Below are positions 26,301 through 33,564 of a stretch of 64,000 nt of DNA, in pieces. The notes under the pieces are model-generated. The model saw nothing but the letters and a program-made list of their open reading frames with translations. It searched no databases and had not been told where the DNA came from. Positions within the stretch are counted from its first letter, which is position 1. Each line of letters starts with the position of its first letter. The position numbers and the translations under genes are program-made. The stretch spans positions 1-64,000 of the forward strand of contig JAUIBP010000009.1 in the NCBI GenBank assembly GCA_030427735.1. The letters run 5' to 3'. This stretch comes from Bacteroidia bacterium. GTDB taxonomy: Bacteria > Bacteroidota > Bacteroidia > Flavobacteriales > Flavobacteriaceae.

Positions 26301-26662
26301 GACCAAAATTCTGGTCAGATATGTATCACCCAGAATTAAATCCAAATGGAACCATTCCTAACCTTTCAAGCTCTATTAATGAAAGTGTGGGACAAAGTCA
26401 AGGTGGGATAAATACTGTAAGTTCTAAGTTTTGGCAGGTTAGTAGTTTTAGTTTGGTAATGAGAAATATTAACTTAAGTTATGCTTTTCCTAAAGATTTA
26501 ACTGAAAGAGTAGGGTTAAGTAGTTTTAGACTTAATTTTGTGGCCATGAATCCATTTATTCTATTTAATCCATATAAAGATTTTGGGCTAACTCCATATG
26601 GGTCGTATAACAATTATCCAACACTTCGAACTTTTTCTTTAGGTTTAAATATTGGTTTTTAA
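23327..26662 (+). CDS. SusC/RagA-family TonB-dependent outer-membrane transporter
   Basis: 1111 residues. A signal peptide spans about 1-24 (ending GFAQ). A carboxypeptidase-regulatory-like domain (about 30-110: ITGSVLDNNGMPVLGVNIVE, GVVTDFDGNYSI) precedes the TonB-box segment LNEVVVVGYGSQKR and a plug domain (about 120-235, ending IYGSRASQGVVLVTTKRG). A 22-strand barrel fills the rest and ends in FSLGLNIGF with a terminal Phe. It imports oligosaccharides across the outer membrane using TonB energy, with the SusD lipoprotein encoded 20 bases downstream. Its promoter carries operator copy B. Confidence 0.95.
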   Translation: MKNLIGNPLAILLFLLITFSGFAQNSTDRKEITGSVLDNNGMPVLGVNIVEKGVSNGVVTDFDGNYSITVKSDAILVFSYVGLKTVEHSVEGKSRIDVTLQEDTESLNEVVVVGYGSQKREAITGAVESIKGEEIEDLPVGDLSSALVGRVLGVGVTGGESRPGVPARITIRNPVSGNNIRAKDANFTDPLYVIDGIVQLDPNTGYSDPTLFNNLDASEVESISFLKDASAAIYGSRASQGVVLVTTKRGKKGPAKFSYSGNFSISDEAYRTEMLNAYEYGKSFNIMNSVNPEQNIGNNYDPSNSTPDNRYFFSPAELEHFRTINYNALDQYWSSSGSQRHNLNLSGGTDDATYFGGVSFFTQDGNLGTLDYDRWSFRAGSNVKVAKGLKADFQVSGYFTDVTRTSSSIGNQNPEDDFRQLQNRTPFMPMYVDGLPAVLNGSESSDEIIGFHYGELLRLNNVSDNADSNVTVNINLEYEVPFIEGLKLKANYARQETSGRGNQTGSIYTLNQFFGADQLTTEGQTYIVYENGSGPLGTNTIRRQVEVVNNDRILIDNSRSGTDQSRFQATYDNSFGKSTISALFAVEKSERFFYTDRIIANGVPDWADGMIWQTIDGVDTEYTYNRRSESGDLGYIGRINYDYDDTYFAELLFRSDASAKFAPENYWGNFISVSGGWIISNEDFFESNVIDFLKFRGSVGVVGKDDIKPWQWRQNFDARPGEGAVFGGNESASDGLKDSGQANRDVKWGQELKTNFGFESRFLDSRLAVSAETFYNYGTDLLVNLNSGVPFTVGGATAASNAGRANTWGTEISIGWNDTVGRDFTYGVNFNMGWYNNDIIEGNFANPDNWYPWQTNQPGPSDRGAWGYDYMGMFKNQADIDNYLAETGVTKIFDIDAKNLQPGMLYYRDVRGAWDPETRTFAEKDGVIDEFDQIQLKERAKGPQGFASTFRFGYKGLTLNTVLTVNWGGYREVGNAKDPYDSYAISGNYQNRPKFWSDMYHPELNPNGTIPNLSSSINESVGQSQGGINTVSSKFWQVSSFSLVMRNINLSYAFPKDLTERVGLSSFRLNFVAMNPFILFNPYKDFGLTPYGSYNNYPTLRTFSLGLNIGF

Positions 26663-26682
26663 AAAAATAAAAAACAGACAGC

Positions 26683-28638
26683 ATGAAAAATATAAAATTA
26701 TATCATCTTTTTACTTTATTTGTTACGTTCTTTCTTAGCAATTGTAGTACAGATTTTATAGAAGAAAAGAAGGATTATTCTAGTGTTAATGTAGGCATTT
26801 TTGAAGACGAAGAGCTAGCGACACGCTATCTAGACTATTTGTACTACTTAATGTTGCCAGATAATGATCCTAATATGGCTATGTGGTCAAGAGCCGCTGT
26901 AGAACATTCAGGTGCCGATTTATTTGCTAAAGCATCTGATGAATTGGGAGGACAAGTTGATATAAATAGAGAGTATCCAGATATTTCGCCAACAAACAAC
27001 CATTGTTTAAGATCTTTAGGGCAGACCATTCAATCCAGTGCACAAAACAATGCCTGGACAAGGATAAGGTATTGCAATTTTTATTTAGGTAATATAGACG
27101 AATATACGGGACTTGATGAAGATTTTAAAAATCAAATTAAGGGTCAGTTTCATTTTTGGCGCGCGTGGCAATATTTTGAGCTAGTAAGATTGTACGGGGG
27201 AGTACCTTTGGTGTTAGAGGCTCAGCCTGCTAATATAAACGATACAGATGTGCAAACACCTAGAAGTACTTCTGCAGAAGTAATAGAACAAATCGTTGCC
27301 GATTTAGATATGGCTCAGAGCTTACTACACGAGGCAAGACCATACGAACCTAATGAAATTGGCAGAATAACAGTTGAAGCTGCTGCAGCTTTAAAAGGAA
27401 GAGTGTTATTAACTTGGGCAAGTCCGTTGTTTAATAGAAATGATGATAGAGGAAGATGGCAACGTGCTTACGATGCCAATTTAGAAGCATATAATATATG
27501 TTTGGATGCAGGAAAAGGCTTAGACCCAGACTGGAAAAATATGTGGTTTAAAGATAATGGTATGGAATCTATCTTTGGTTTCGGATTTAATAATTTTGCC
27601 GATAATGATTCTGGTTTTCAAAGAAATAATTACACAGAATATCAATCCCGTTCAGAAGATCAAGGCGGTAATGGCGGTATATCACCAACAAAAAATATTG
27701 TAGATGCTTTTCCAATGGCAGATGGTAGTGCATATGATGTGAGTAGCGATTTAAATGAATTCTATAAGAATAGAGATCCTCGTTTTTATCATACATTTGC
27801 TTATAATGGTTCTATTTGGTCATTTTCTGAAGATAGAGATTATCGAAATTGGACTTATTTTTGGTATCCACAAGCAGTAGGACCAGACGAACCTAAGATT
27901 GCTACCAATACATTTCAAAATGGTTCAGGAATATATTTAAGAAAATTCACAAACGATAACTCTAGTGAAACTGCTAATTTTCAAAATAACGGAGCCGATT
28001 ATATGGAAATTCGTTTCGCAGAAGTGGTGTTAAATTTAGCCGAATCGGCTATTGGTGTTGATAAATTGGCCGAAGGCATGGGCTATATAGAAGATATTAG
28101 ACAGCGTGCTGGAGTACAGAATTTAGATGGTCATTACGGTTTAGGAAACGTAAGTTCTAGAGACCAACACTTTGCAGCTGTTATTAATGAAAGGAAAGTT
28201 GAGTTTGCTTACGAAAATAAACGTTTTCACGATTTAAGACGTTGGATGTTATTTAATGATAATACAGGAACCTGTACTAGATTAAACCAAAAACCAATAG
28301 ATGGTTCTAGAAGACAGGGGTATTATACATTTGCAAAATCAAACCCTGAATCATTTTATATAGGCATTCCAGATCCTTTTAAAGGAGAGAATGCACCTAT
28401 AATTAATAGAGATGCAACAACTTACCCAGATGGTATAACCACCTACGAAGAGTATGTAGATTATTTATACGATAACCATTTTGAAGTTCAGGTTCGAGAT
28501 GATGTAGATCCTGTTAATTTTACTTTTAAATGGTATGATGAGTATTATTTCTTTGGAATATATCAAAATTTATTAGACTCGGCCCCGTATTTGGAGCAAA
28601 CAACAGGATGGGGAGGATCATTCAATCCTTTAAATTAA
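26683..28638 (+). CDS. SusD/RagB-family outer-membrane glycan-binding lipoprotein
   Basis: 651 residues. The lipobox FFLSNC gives a lipidated Cys near residue 21. The N-terminal TPR-like helices include FHFWRAWQYFELVRLYGGVP, the most recognisable SusD motif, followed by EVIEQIVADLDMA and GRITVEAAAALKGRVLLTWA. The C-terminal part has FAEVVLNLAESAIG and FHDLRRWML, both typical. It forms the lid of the SusC transporter and captures oligosaccharide at the cell surface. It is co-transcribed with susC, and a strong terminator follows. Confidence 0.95.
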   Translation: MKNIKLYHLFTLFVTFFLSNCSTDFIEEKKDYSSVNVGIFEDEELATRYLDYLYYLMLPDNDPNMAMWSRAAVEHSGADLFAKASDELGGQVDINREYPDISPTNNHCLRSLGQTIQSSAQNNAWTRIRYCNFYLGNIDEYTGLDEDFKNQIKGQFHFWRAWQYFELVRLYGGVPLVLEAQPANINDTDVQTPRSTSAEVIEQIVADLDMAQSLLHEARPYEPNEIGRITVEAAAALKGRVLLTWASPLFNRNDDRGRWQRAYDANLEAYNICLDAGKGLDPDWKNMWFKDNGMESIFGFGFNNFADNDSGFQRNNYTEYQSRSEDQGGNGGISPTKNIVDAFPMADGSAYDVSSDLNEFYKNRDPRFYHTFAYNGSIWSFSEDRDYRNWTYFWYPQAVGPDEPKIATNTFQNGSGIYLRKFTNDNSSETANFQNNGADYMEIRFAEVVLNLAESAIGVDKLAEGMGYIEDIRQRAGVQNLDGHYGLGNVSSRDQHFAAVINERKVEFAYENKRFHDLRRWMLFNDNTGTCTRLNQKPIDGSRRQGYYTFAKSNPESFYIGIPDPFKGENAPIINRDATTYPDGITTYEEYVDYLYDNHFEVQVRDDVDPVNFTFKWYDEYYFFGIYQNLLDSAPYLEQTTGWGGSFNPLN

Positions 28639-28660
28639 TTTAATAAATAGCAACTTTAAT

Positions 28661-28696
28661 AAAAGGCCTGTATTTATAAATCAATACAGGCTTTTT
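28661..28696 (+). terminator. Rho-independent terminator of the susCD operon
   Basis: AAAAGGCCTGTATT pairs with AATACAGGCTTTTT around an 8-base loop, followed by T residues. Confidence 0.85.
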
Positions 28697-28805
28697 GTTT
28701 CGTGAATTACCAAAGTTATTTAGATAAATGAGTCTTGAGTTTAACAAAAATTGCAGTATAGTACAGGATAGTCGCATTGTATAATCTCTATATATTTGAG
28801 AACCG

Positions 28806-28820
28806 TAATCGATTGCATAA
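28806..28820 (+). promoter_or_regulatory. Candidate LacI-type operator upstream of the stand-alone SusC N-terminal-domain gene
   Basis: TAATCGATTGCATAA contains the central AATCGATT palindrome usual for LacI/GalR-family sites. The reverse complement of its core (TTATGCAATCGATT) reappears at 54148-54161. It lies 40 bases before the 28861 ATG. Confidence 0.4.
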
Positions 28821-28860
28821 ATCAATTTTGTAATCCTTTAACTAATTAATTACATTAATT

Positions 28861-29241
28861 ATGAAACACATTTTAAAAACATACCTAGTTGTTTTTTTTA
28901 TAGGTATTTGGAGTAATTCTATACTGGGTCAGTCTCCTATAGTAATTGCTGGTATTGTGGTCAATGAAAAAGGAGAGAAACTTGTAGGGGTTAACGTGGT
29001 GGAAGAAGGCGTTTCTAATGGCGTTGTAACGAATGGCAAGGGAGAGTTTGTAATTAAGATGCTTAATTTAGGAAAATTAAGATTTTCTAATGTGGGAATG
29101 GTTCCACAAGTCATCGATATTAAAAATGAAAGTAAGCTTAAAGTGATATTGATGGATAAGGATGACATTGAAAGTGATGTTATCGTTATAGATTATCCGG
29201 AGAAAAGCAAATCAAAAGAGAAGCCTTCCCTAGGAACTTAA
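28861..29241 (+). CDS. Stand-alone carboxypeptidase-regulatory-like domain protein (SusC N-terminal-like)
   Basis: 126 residues with a signal peptide (about 1-23, ending ILGQ). The mature protein is one carboxypeptidase-D regulatory-like beta-sandwich: IAGIVVNEKGEKLVGVNVVE, GVSNGVVTNGKGEFVIKM and LRFSNVGMVPQVIDIKN. These motifs follow the N-terminal domain of the nearby SusC, but there is no TonB box, plug or barrel. The C-terminal tail is Lys/Glu/Ser rich. The stop codon is intact, and the downstream DNA shows no barrel remnant, so this is not simply a recent truncation. It is perhaps a periplasmic partner or decoy of SusC. Confidence 0.65.
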   Translation: MKHILKTYLVVFFIGIWSNSILGQSPIVIAGIVVNEKGEKLVGVNVVEEGVSNGVVTNGKGEFVIKMLNLGKLRFSNVGMVPQVIDIKNESKLKVILMDKDDIESDVIVIDYPEKSKSKEKPSLGT

Positions 29242-29382
29242 AAAATAAAGAAAAACTTTCTCAGTCTTTTTTCAAGCCATAAAAGTCGGGCGCCTCAAGA
29301 CATTTGCTTTAATTTAAAAAACGCTTTATTAAAAATGAAAATGACATTTCATTTTACACATAAAATAGATCAAAAAAATATT

Positions 29383-31101
29383 ATGAAAACAAAAAGATTT
29401 CTTCTAATAGGTATACTTTTAGGTATGAGCAATGTCTACGCACAATACCCAAAATTAACTAAGGAAGACAAAGCTAAAGAAGAAGCTATTAAAGCCGAAG
29501 CCTATAAGCATTCTGATGAAGCTTGGGAAAAGGCTAAAATTATAGTCCAAAAAGAAGCCAGAGAAGGAAAACCATACATTCCCTGGGCAGGGCGTCCAAC
29601 CGATTTGCCACAGGCAGATATTCCTGCGTTTCCAGGAGCCGAAGGCGGCGGAATGTATACCTATGGTGGTCGTGGCGGTGAAGTTTATACCGTAACCAGT
29701 CTTGCCGATGATGGCCCTGGATCTTTACGTGAAGCTTGCGAAAAAGGCGGTGCCAGAACTATAGTATTCAACGTGGCAGGTATTATTACTCTTAAAACGC
29801 CATTAATTATTCGTGCACCTTACATTACCATTGCGGGGCAAACAGCTCCTGGCGATGGCGTTTGTGTGGCAGGCGAGACTGTTTGGATCGATACACACGA
29901 TGTCATTATCCGTCATATGCGTTTTCGCAGAGGCGAAACCTTTGTAGGTCGTCGCGACGATGCTATTGGAGGAAATCCTGTAGGGAATATTATGTTAGAC
30001 CACATTTCTGCAACTTGGGGATTAGACGAAAATATGTCTATCTACAGACACATGTACAGTCCAGGAGCCGATTATAAAGATGAAAAAAAACCAACCGTAA
30101 ACATTACTATTCAAAATAGTTTATTTGGTGAAGCTTTAGATACCTATAACCATGCTTTTGGTAGTACTTTAGGTGGAGAAAATTGTTCGTTTATGCGAAA
30201 TATGTGGGCGAATAATGCCGGGAGAAACCCTTCAATCGGGTGGAACGGTATTTTCAATTTTGTGAACAATGTCATGTTTAACTGGGTACACCGTTCTATA
30301 GATGGTGGCGATTATACTGCTAAATACAACATCATTAACAACTATTACAAACCAGGGCCATTAACACCACTCGATCAACCAGTAAGTTATAGAATTTTAA
30401 AACCAGAAGCGGGTAGAAGTAAATTAGATACTATGGTTTACGGTCGTGCTTATGTTAAAGGAAATATTGTAGAAAATAATTCAAAAATCACTAAAGATAA
30501 CTGGGCTGGTGGCGTTCAGATTGAAGGTAAAGATGGTGAATTGTTAGATTTTGAAGGCGCAAAACCATATTTTGATTATATGAATGCAAGCACTCCTTTT
30601 CCAATGCCTTGGATTCGCGAAATTATGGATGCCGATGAAGCATTCGATTATGTAACCGAACATGTTGGTGCTACACTTCCTATTCGCGATGTTGTAGACC
30701 AGCGTATTGTTAGAACGGTAAAAACAGGAAAACCAGAATATGTAAAGGGGCTAGATCCAGACTCGTTTTATCAGTTCGAGCACCGTCGTTTGGCCAAAGA
30801 TTCTTATAAACATGGCATTATAACAGATATCGCTCAAGTTGGTGGTTATCCAGAATATAAAGGAACTCCATATGTTGATTCAGATAAAGATGGAATGCCA
30901 GATGCTTGGGAAAAGAAATATGGTTTAAACCCTAATGACTATTCCGATTGTAAAGTAGATAACAATAACGATGGCTATACTAATATAGAATCGTATATTA
31001 ATGGCATCAATCCGAAGAAAAAAGTAGATTGGAAAAATCTAGAGCATAACCAAGACACTTTAGATGAATTAAAAGACGGCTTGGCAGCGTATAAAAAATA
31101 A
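29383..31101 (+). CDS. Pectate lyase-like polysaccharide lyase (PL1-type beta-helix), first copy
   Basis: About 572 residues from the ATG at 29383, which opens directly into a signal peptide (MKTKRFLLIGILLGMSNVYA). An ATG 16 codons upstream is less suitable. The parallel beta-helix carries AFPGAEGGGMYTYGGRGG, TIAGQTAPGDGV, RHMRFRRGE (Arg177), GRRDDAIGG and DHISATWGLDENMS (Asp206), as in Bacteroidota PL1 pectate lyases. A calcium-binding type motif (DSDKDGMPDAWEKKYGLNPN, then DNNNDGYTNIE) ends the protein. It is predicted to cleave galacturonan by beta-elimination. A paralogue follows after a DUF3826 gene. Confidence 0.88.
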   Translation: MKTKRFLLIGILLGMSNVYAQYPKLTKEDKAKEEAIKAEAYKHSDEAWEKAKIIVQKEAREGKPYIPWAGRPTDLPQADIPAFPGAEGGGMYTYGGRGGEVYTVTSLADDGPGSLREACEKGGARTIVFNVAGIITLKTPLIIRAPYITIAGQTAPGDGVCVAGETVWIDTHDVIIRHMRFRRGETFVGRRDDAIGGNPVGNIMLDHISATWGLDENMSIYRHMYSPGADYKDEKKPTVNITIQNSLFGEALDTYNHAFGSTLGGENCSFMRNMWANNAGRNPSIGWNGIFNFVNNVMFNWVHRSIDGGDYTAKYNIINNYYKPGPLTPLDQPVSYRILKPEAGRSKLDTMVYGRAYVKGNIVENNSKITKDNWAGGVQIEGKDGELLDFEGAKPYFDYMNASTPFPMPWIREIMDADEAFDYVTEHVGATLPIRDVVDQRIVRTVKTGKPEYVKGLDPDSFYQFEHRRLAKDSYKHGIITDIAQVGGYPEYKGTPYVDSDKDGMPDAWEKKYGLNPNDYSDCKVDNNNDGYTNIESYINGINPKKKVDWKNLEHNQDTLDELKDGLAAYKK

Positions 31102-31114
31102 TATAAATACATTA

Positions 31115-31153
31115 AAATTCCTGCTTGTCTGTGCATTGCAGGAATTTTTTTAA
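31115..31153 (+). terminator. Rho-independent terminator after the first PL1 gene
   Basis: AAATTCCTGC (31115-31124) pairs with GCAGGAATTT (31138-31147), followed by a T tract. It lies inside the PUL, only 14 bases before the next start codon, so readthrough or a separate promoter is needed for the genes beyond. Confidence 0.8.
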
Positions 31154-31166
31154 GACCTAAATTATA

Positions 31167-31829
31167 ATGATAGTAAAAACAAGACTTTTAGCAGTAATCA
31201 TTTTAATACTTACACAGCAGTTTGTAATGGCACAAGCTGTAGATCCCGAATATGTAAAAGTAACTAACGATAGAGCTCAGAAAATTGTAGATGGTTTGGA
31301 TCTGAACAATGCCGAACAGGAACTGGTTGTTCGCGATTTAATTGCTAATCAATACAGAAACCTTAATACTATACATGAATCTAGAGACGCCGAAATTGAA
31401 ACGGTAAAAGCGTCTTCAAAATCTAATGAAGTACAAGAAAAGGAAATAGAGAAAATTAAATCTAAAGCCGATAAAGATATCGATAAACTACATAAAAAAT
31501 ATGTTAACAATTTGTCTAAAACGCTAAACGACGATCAAGTTAATGCGGTAAAAGATGGAATGACTTACGGGGTGTTACCTAAAACCTATGCGGCCTTTCT
31601 AGAAATGATACCAAGTCTTAAAGACGACGAAAAAAAATATATTTATAGTAATTTAGAAGAAGCCAGAGAGCACGCCATGGATGGTGGTTCTTCTCACGAA
31701 AAACACTGGTGGTTTGGTAAATATAAAGGACGAATTAATAATTATTTATCAGCGCGTGGTTACGATCTTCAAAAGGAAAGAGACGATTGGTATAAACGCA
31801 TAGAGGCCGAAAAAAATAAAACAAACTAA
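31167..31829 (+). CDS. DUF3826 secreted helical protein
   Basis: 220 residues with a signal peptide (about 1-22, ending VMAQ). The rest is almost entirely helical and highly charged, with a coiled-coil stretch at about 75-125 (KEIEKIKSKADKDIDKLHKK). The conserved region is DGMTYGVLPKTYAAFLEMIP and HAMDGGSSHEKHWWFGKYKG, which I recognise as DUF3826, a family common in Bacteroidota pectin loci. Its function is unknown. It lies between two PL1-like genes, suggesting a periplasmic accessory role in lyase product handling. Confidence 0.75.
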   Translation: MIVKTRLLAVIILILTQQFVMAQAVDPEYVKVTNDRAQKIVDGLDLNNAEQELVVRDLIANQYRNLNTIHESRDAEIETVKASSKSNEVQEKEIEKIKSKADKDIDKLHKKYVNNLSKTLNDDQVNAVKDGMTYGVLPKTYAAFLEMIPSLKDDEKKYIYSNLEEAREHAMDGGSSHEKHWWFGKYKGRINNYLSARGYDLQKERDDWYKRIEAEKNKTN

Positions 31830-31873
31830 TTACTTAACTAACCAAGAACCTATTTTAACTAATATATAATAGC

Positions 31874-33547
31874 ATGAAATTTTCAGCATCAAAAGCAATA
31901 AAATCAGGTATCGTTTTAAGTGTTTTTAATATAGCTACGGTACTGGCGCAATACCCAGAAATTCCAAAAGCACTGCAAGACAAAACCGATGAAGCCATGG
32001 CTCAAGAAGAAGCTCGGTTAGACCAAATTTGGAAAGCTAATTATCACATAATTGAAGATGAAACCAAACAAGGCAAACCTTATATCCCTTGGGCTTCAAC
32101 GCCTGCAGATTTAGTTCAGGCCGATATTCCTGCTTTTCCGGGTGCCGAAGGCGGTGGCGCTTTCACTCAAGGTGGTCGTGGCGGAAAAATTTTCGTTGTA
32201 AACAGTTTAGCCGATAGCGGTTCTGGAACTTTGCGCGAAGCTTTAGAAGCTGTAGGTGCGAGAACGATCGTGTTTAATGTTGCGGGAATTATTCAGTTAG
32301 AAAAGCCTATAAACGTGCGTGCACCTTATGTAACCATTGCAGGACAGACGGCTCCTGGCGATGGTATTTGTGTAGCAGGCGAATCGGTGTTAATAGATAC
32401 GCACGATGTTATTATTAGATACATGCGTTTTCGACGCGGGGCAACCGATGTAACTAGAAGAGACGATGCTTTGGGCGGAAATCCTATAGGAAATATTATA
32501 ATAGATCATTGCTCTGTAAGCTGGGGATTAGACGAAAATATTTCCATGTACAGACACATGTTTCAAGCCAACGAAAAGTCGAAACGCGAAAAGTTACCAA
32601 CAGTAAATGTTACCATTCAAAATACCATTTCTTCTGAAGGTTTAGATACATATAACCATGCCTTTGGTAGTACTATTGGTGGTTTAAACAGTACGTTTGC
32701 TCGTAATTTATGGGCCAATAACATTTCCAGAAACCCATCTATAGGCATGTATGGCAGTTTTAATTTTGTAAACAATGTGTTGTTTAACTGGTGGAACCGC
32801 TCTTTAGATGGTGGCGATTACCGTTCTAGATTCAATATTATTAATAACTATTTTAAACCAGGGCCAATTACTCCAGAAAATGAGCCTATTCGTTATAGAA
32901 TTATTAAACCAGAAACAGGATATTACGAGCCAAAAACGCCTGGGCGTGCTTATGTAAACGGTAATATTGTTGAAGGAGCTCCCGAAGTTACTAAAGATAA
33001 TTGGAATGGCGGCGTACAACCAGAAGGTGATAGAGATTTAGCTTATATTAAGCAAGCTAAACCGTTTAAAATGGCAAATGTTACCATCTTAGAAACTAAA
33101 GCGGCTTATCAATACGTGTTAGATAATGTGGGCGCAACTTTACCCGTTCGCGATGCGGTAGATGAGCGTATTATTAAAACAGTAAAAACTGGAAAAGTAG
33201 CCTATAAAGATGGTTTAGAAAACACCATTGGTAAAGAATTTATAAAACGAAGACTTCCTGCCGATTCTTATAAAAAAGGCATCATTACGCATCCCGATCA
33301 GGTTGGTGGTTATCCAGAATACAAAGGTAAGCCTTATAAAGATTCGGATAGTGATGGGATATCAGACAGATGGGAGAAAAAATATGGTTTAAATCCGAAT
33401 GATGCTTCCGATGCGAATCAGGATGTAAACGGCGATGGCTATACCAATATCGAAAAGTACATCAACGGAATCGATCCGACTAAAAAGGTGGATTGGACGA
33501 ATGCAAAAAATAATGTAAACACCTTATCGGATAGATTATTGCAATAA
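31874..33547 (+). CDS. Pectate lyase-like polysaccharide lyase (PL1-type beta-helix), second copy
   Basis: 557 residues with a signal peptide (about 1-25, ending VLAQ). It is clearly paralogous to the protein at 29383: AFPGAEGGGAFTQGGRGGKI, TIAGQTAPGDGICVAGE, RYMRFRRGA, TRRDDALGGNP and DHCSVSWGLDENIS. The calcium-binding tail (DSDSDGISDRWEKKYGLNPN) is shared too. The two copies differ most in the 350-450 region, which could mean different cleavage patterns along the same polymer. Only 17 bases separate it from the DUF6298 gene, so they are in one operon. Confidence 0.87.
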   Translation: MKFSASKAIKSGIVLSVFNIATVLAQYPEIPKALQDKTDEAMAQEEARLDQIWKANYHIIEDETKQGKPYIPWASTPADLVQADIPAFPGAEGGGAFTQGGRGGKIFVVNSLADSGSGTLREALEAVGARTIVFNVAGIIQLEKPINVRAPYVTIAGQTAPGDGICVAGESVLIDTHDVIIRYMRFRRGATDVTRRDDALGGNPIGNIIIDHCSVSWGLDENISMYRHMFQANEKSKREKLPTVNVTIQNTISSEGLDTYNHAFGSTIGGLNSTFARNLWANNISRNPSIGMYGSFNFVNNVLFNWWNRSLDGGDYRSRFNIINNYFKPGPITPENEPIRYRIIKPETGYYEPKTPGRAYVNGNIVEGAPEVTKDNWNGGVQPEGDRDLAYIKQAKPFKMANVTILETKAAYQYVLDNVGATLPVRDAVDERIIKTVKTGKVAYKDGLENTIGKEFIKRRLPADSYKKGIITHPDQVGGYPEYKGKPYKDSDSDGISDRWEKKYGLNPNDASDANQDVNGDGYTNIEKYINGIDPTKKVDWTNAKNNVNTLSDRLLQ

Positions 33548-33564
33548 CAGAACATCAGGCAATT

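Noticed and set aside
28640-28825. Minus-strand frame after susD
   Set aside because: It overlaps the susCD terminator and shows no conserved features.
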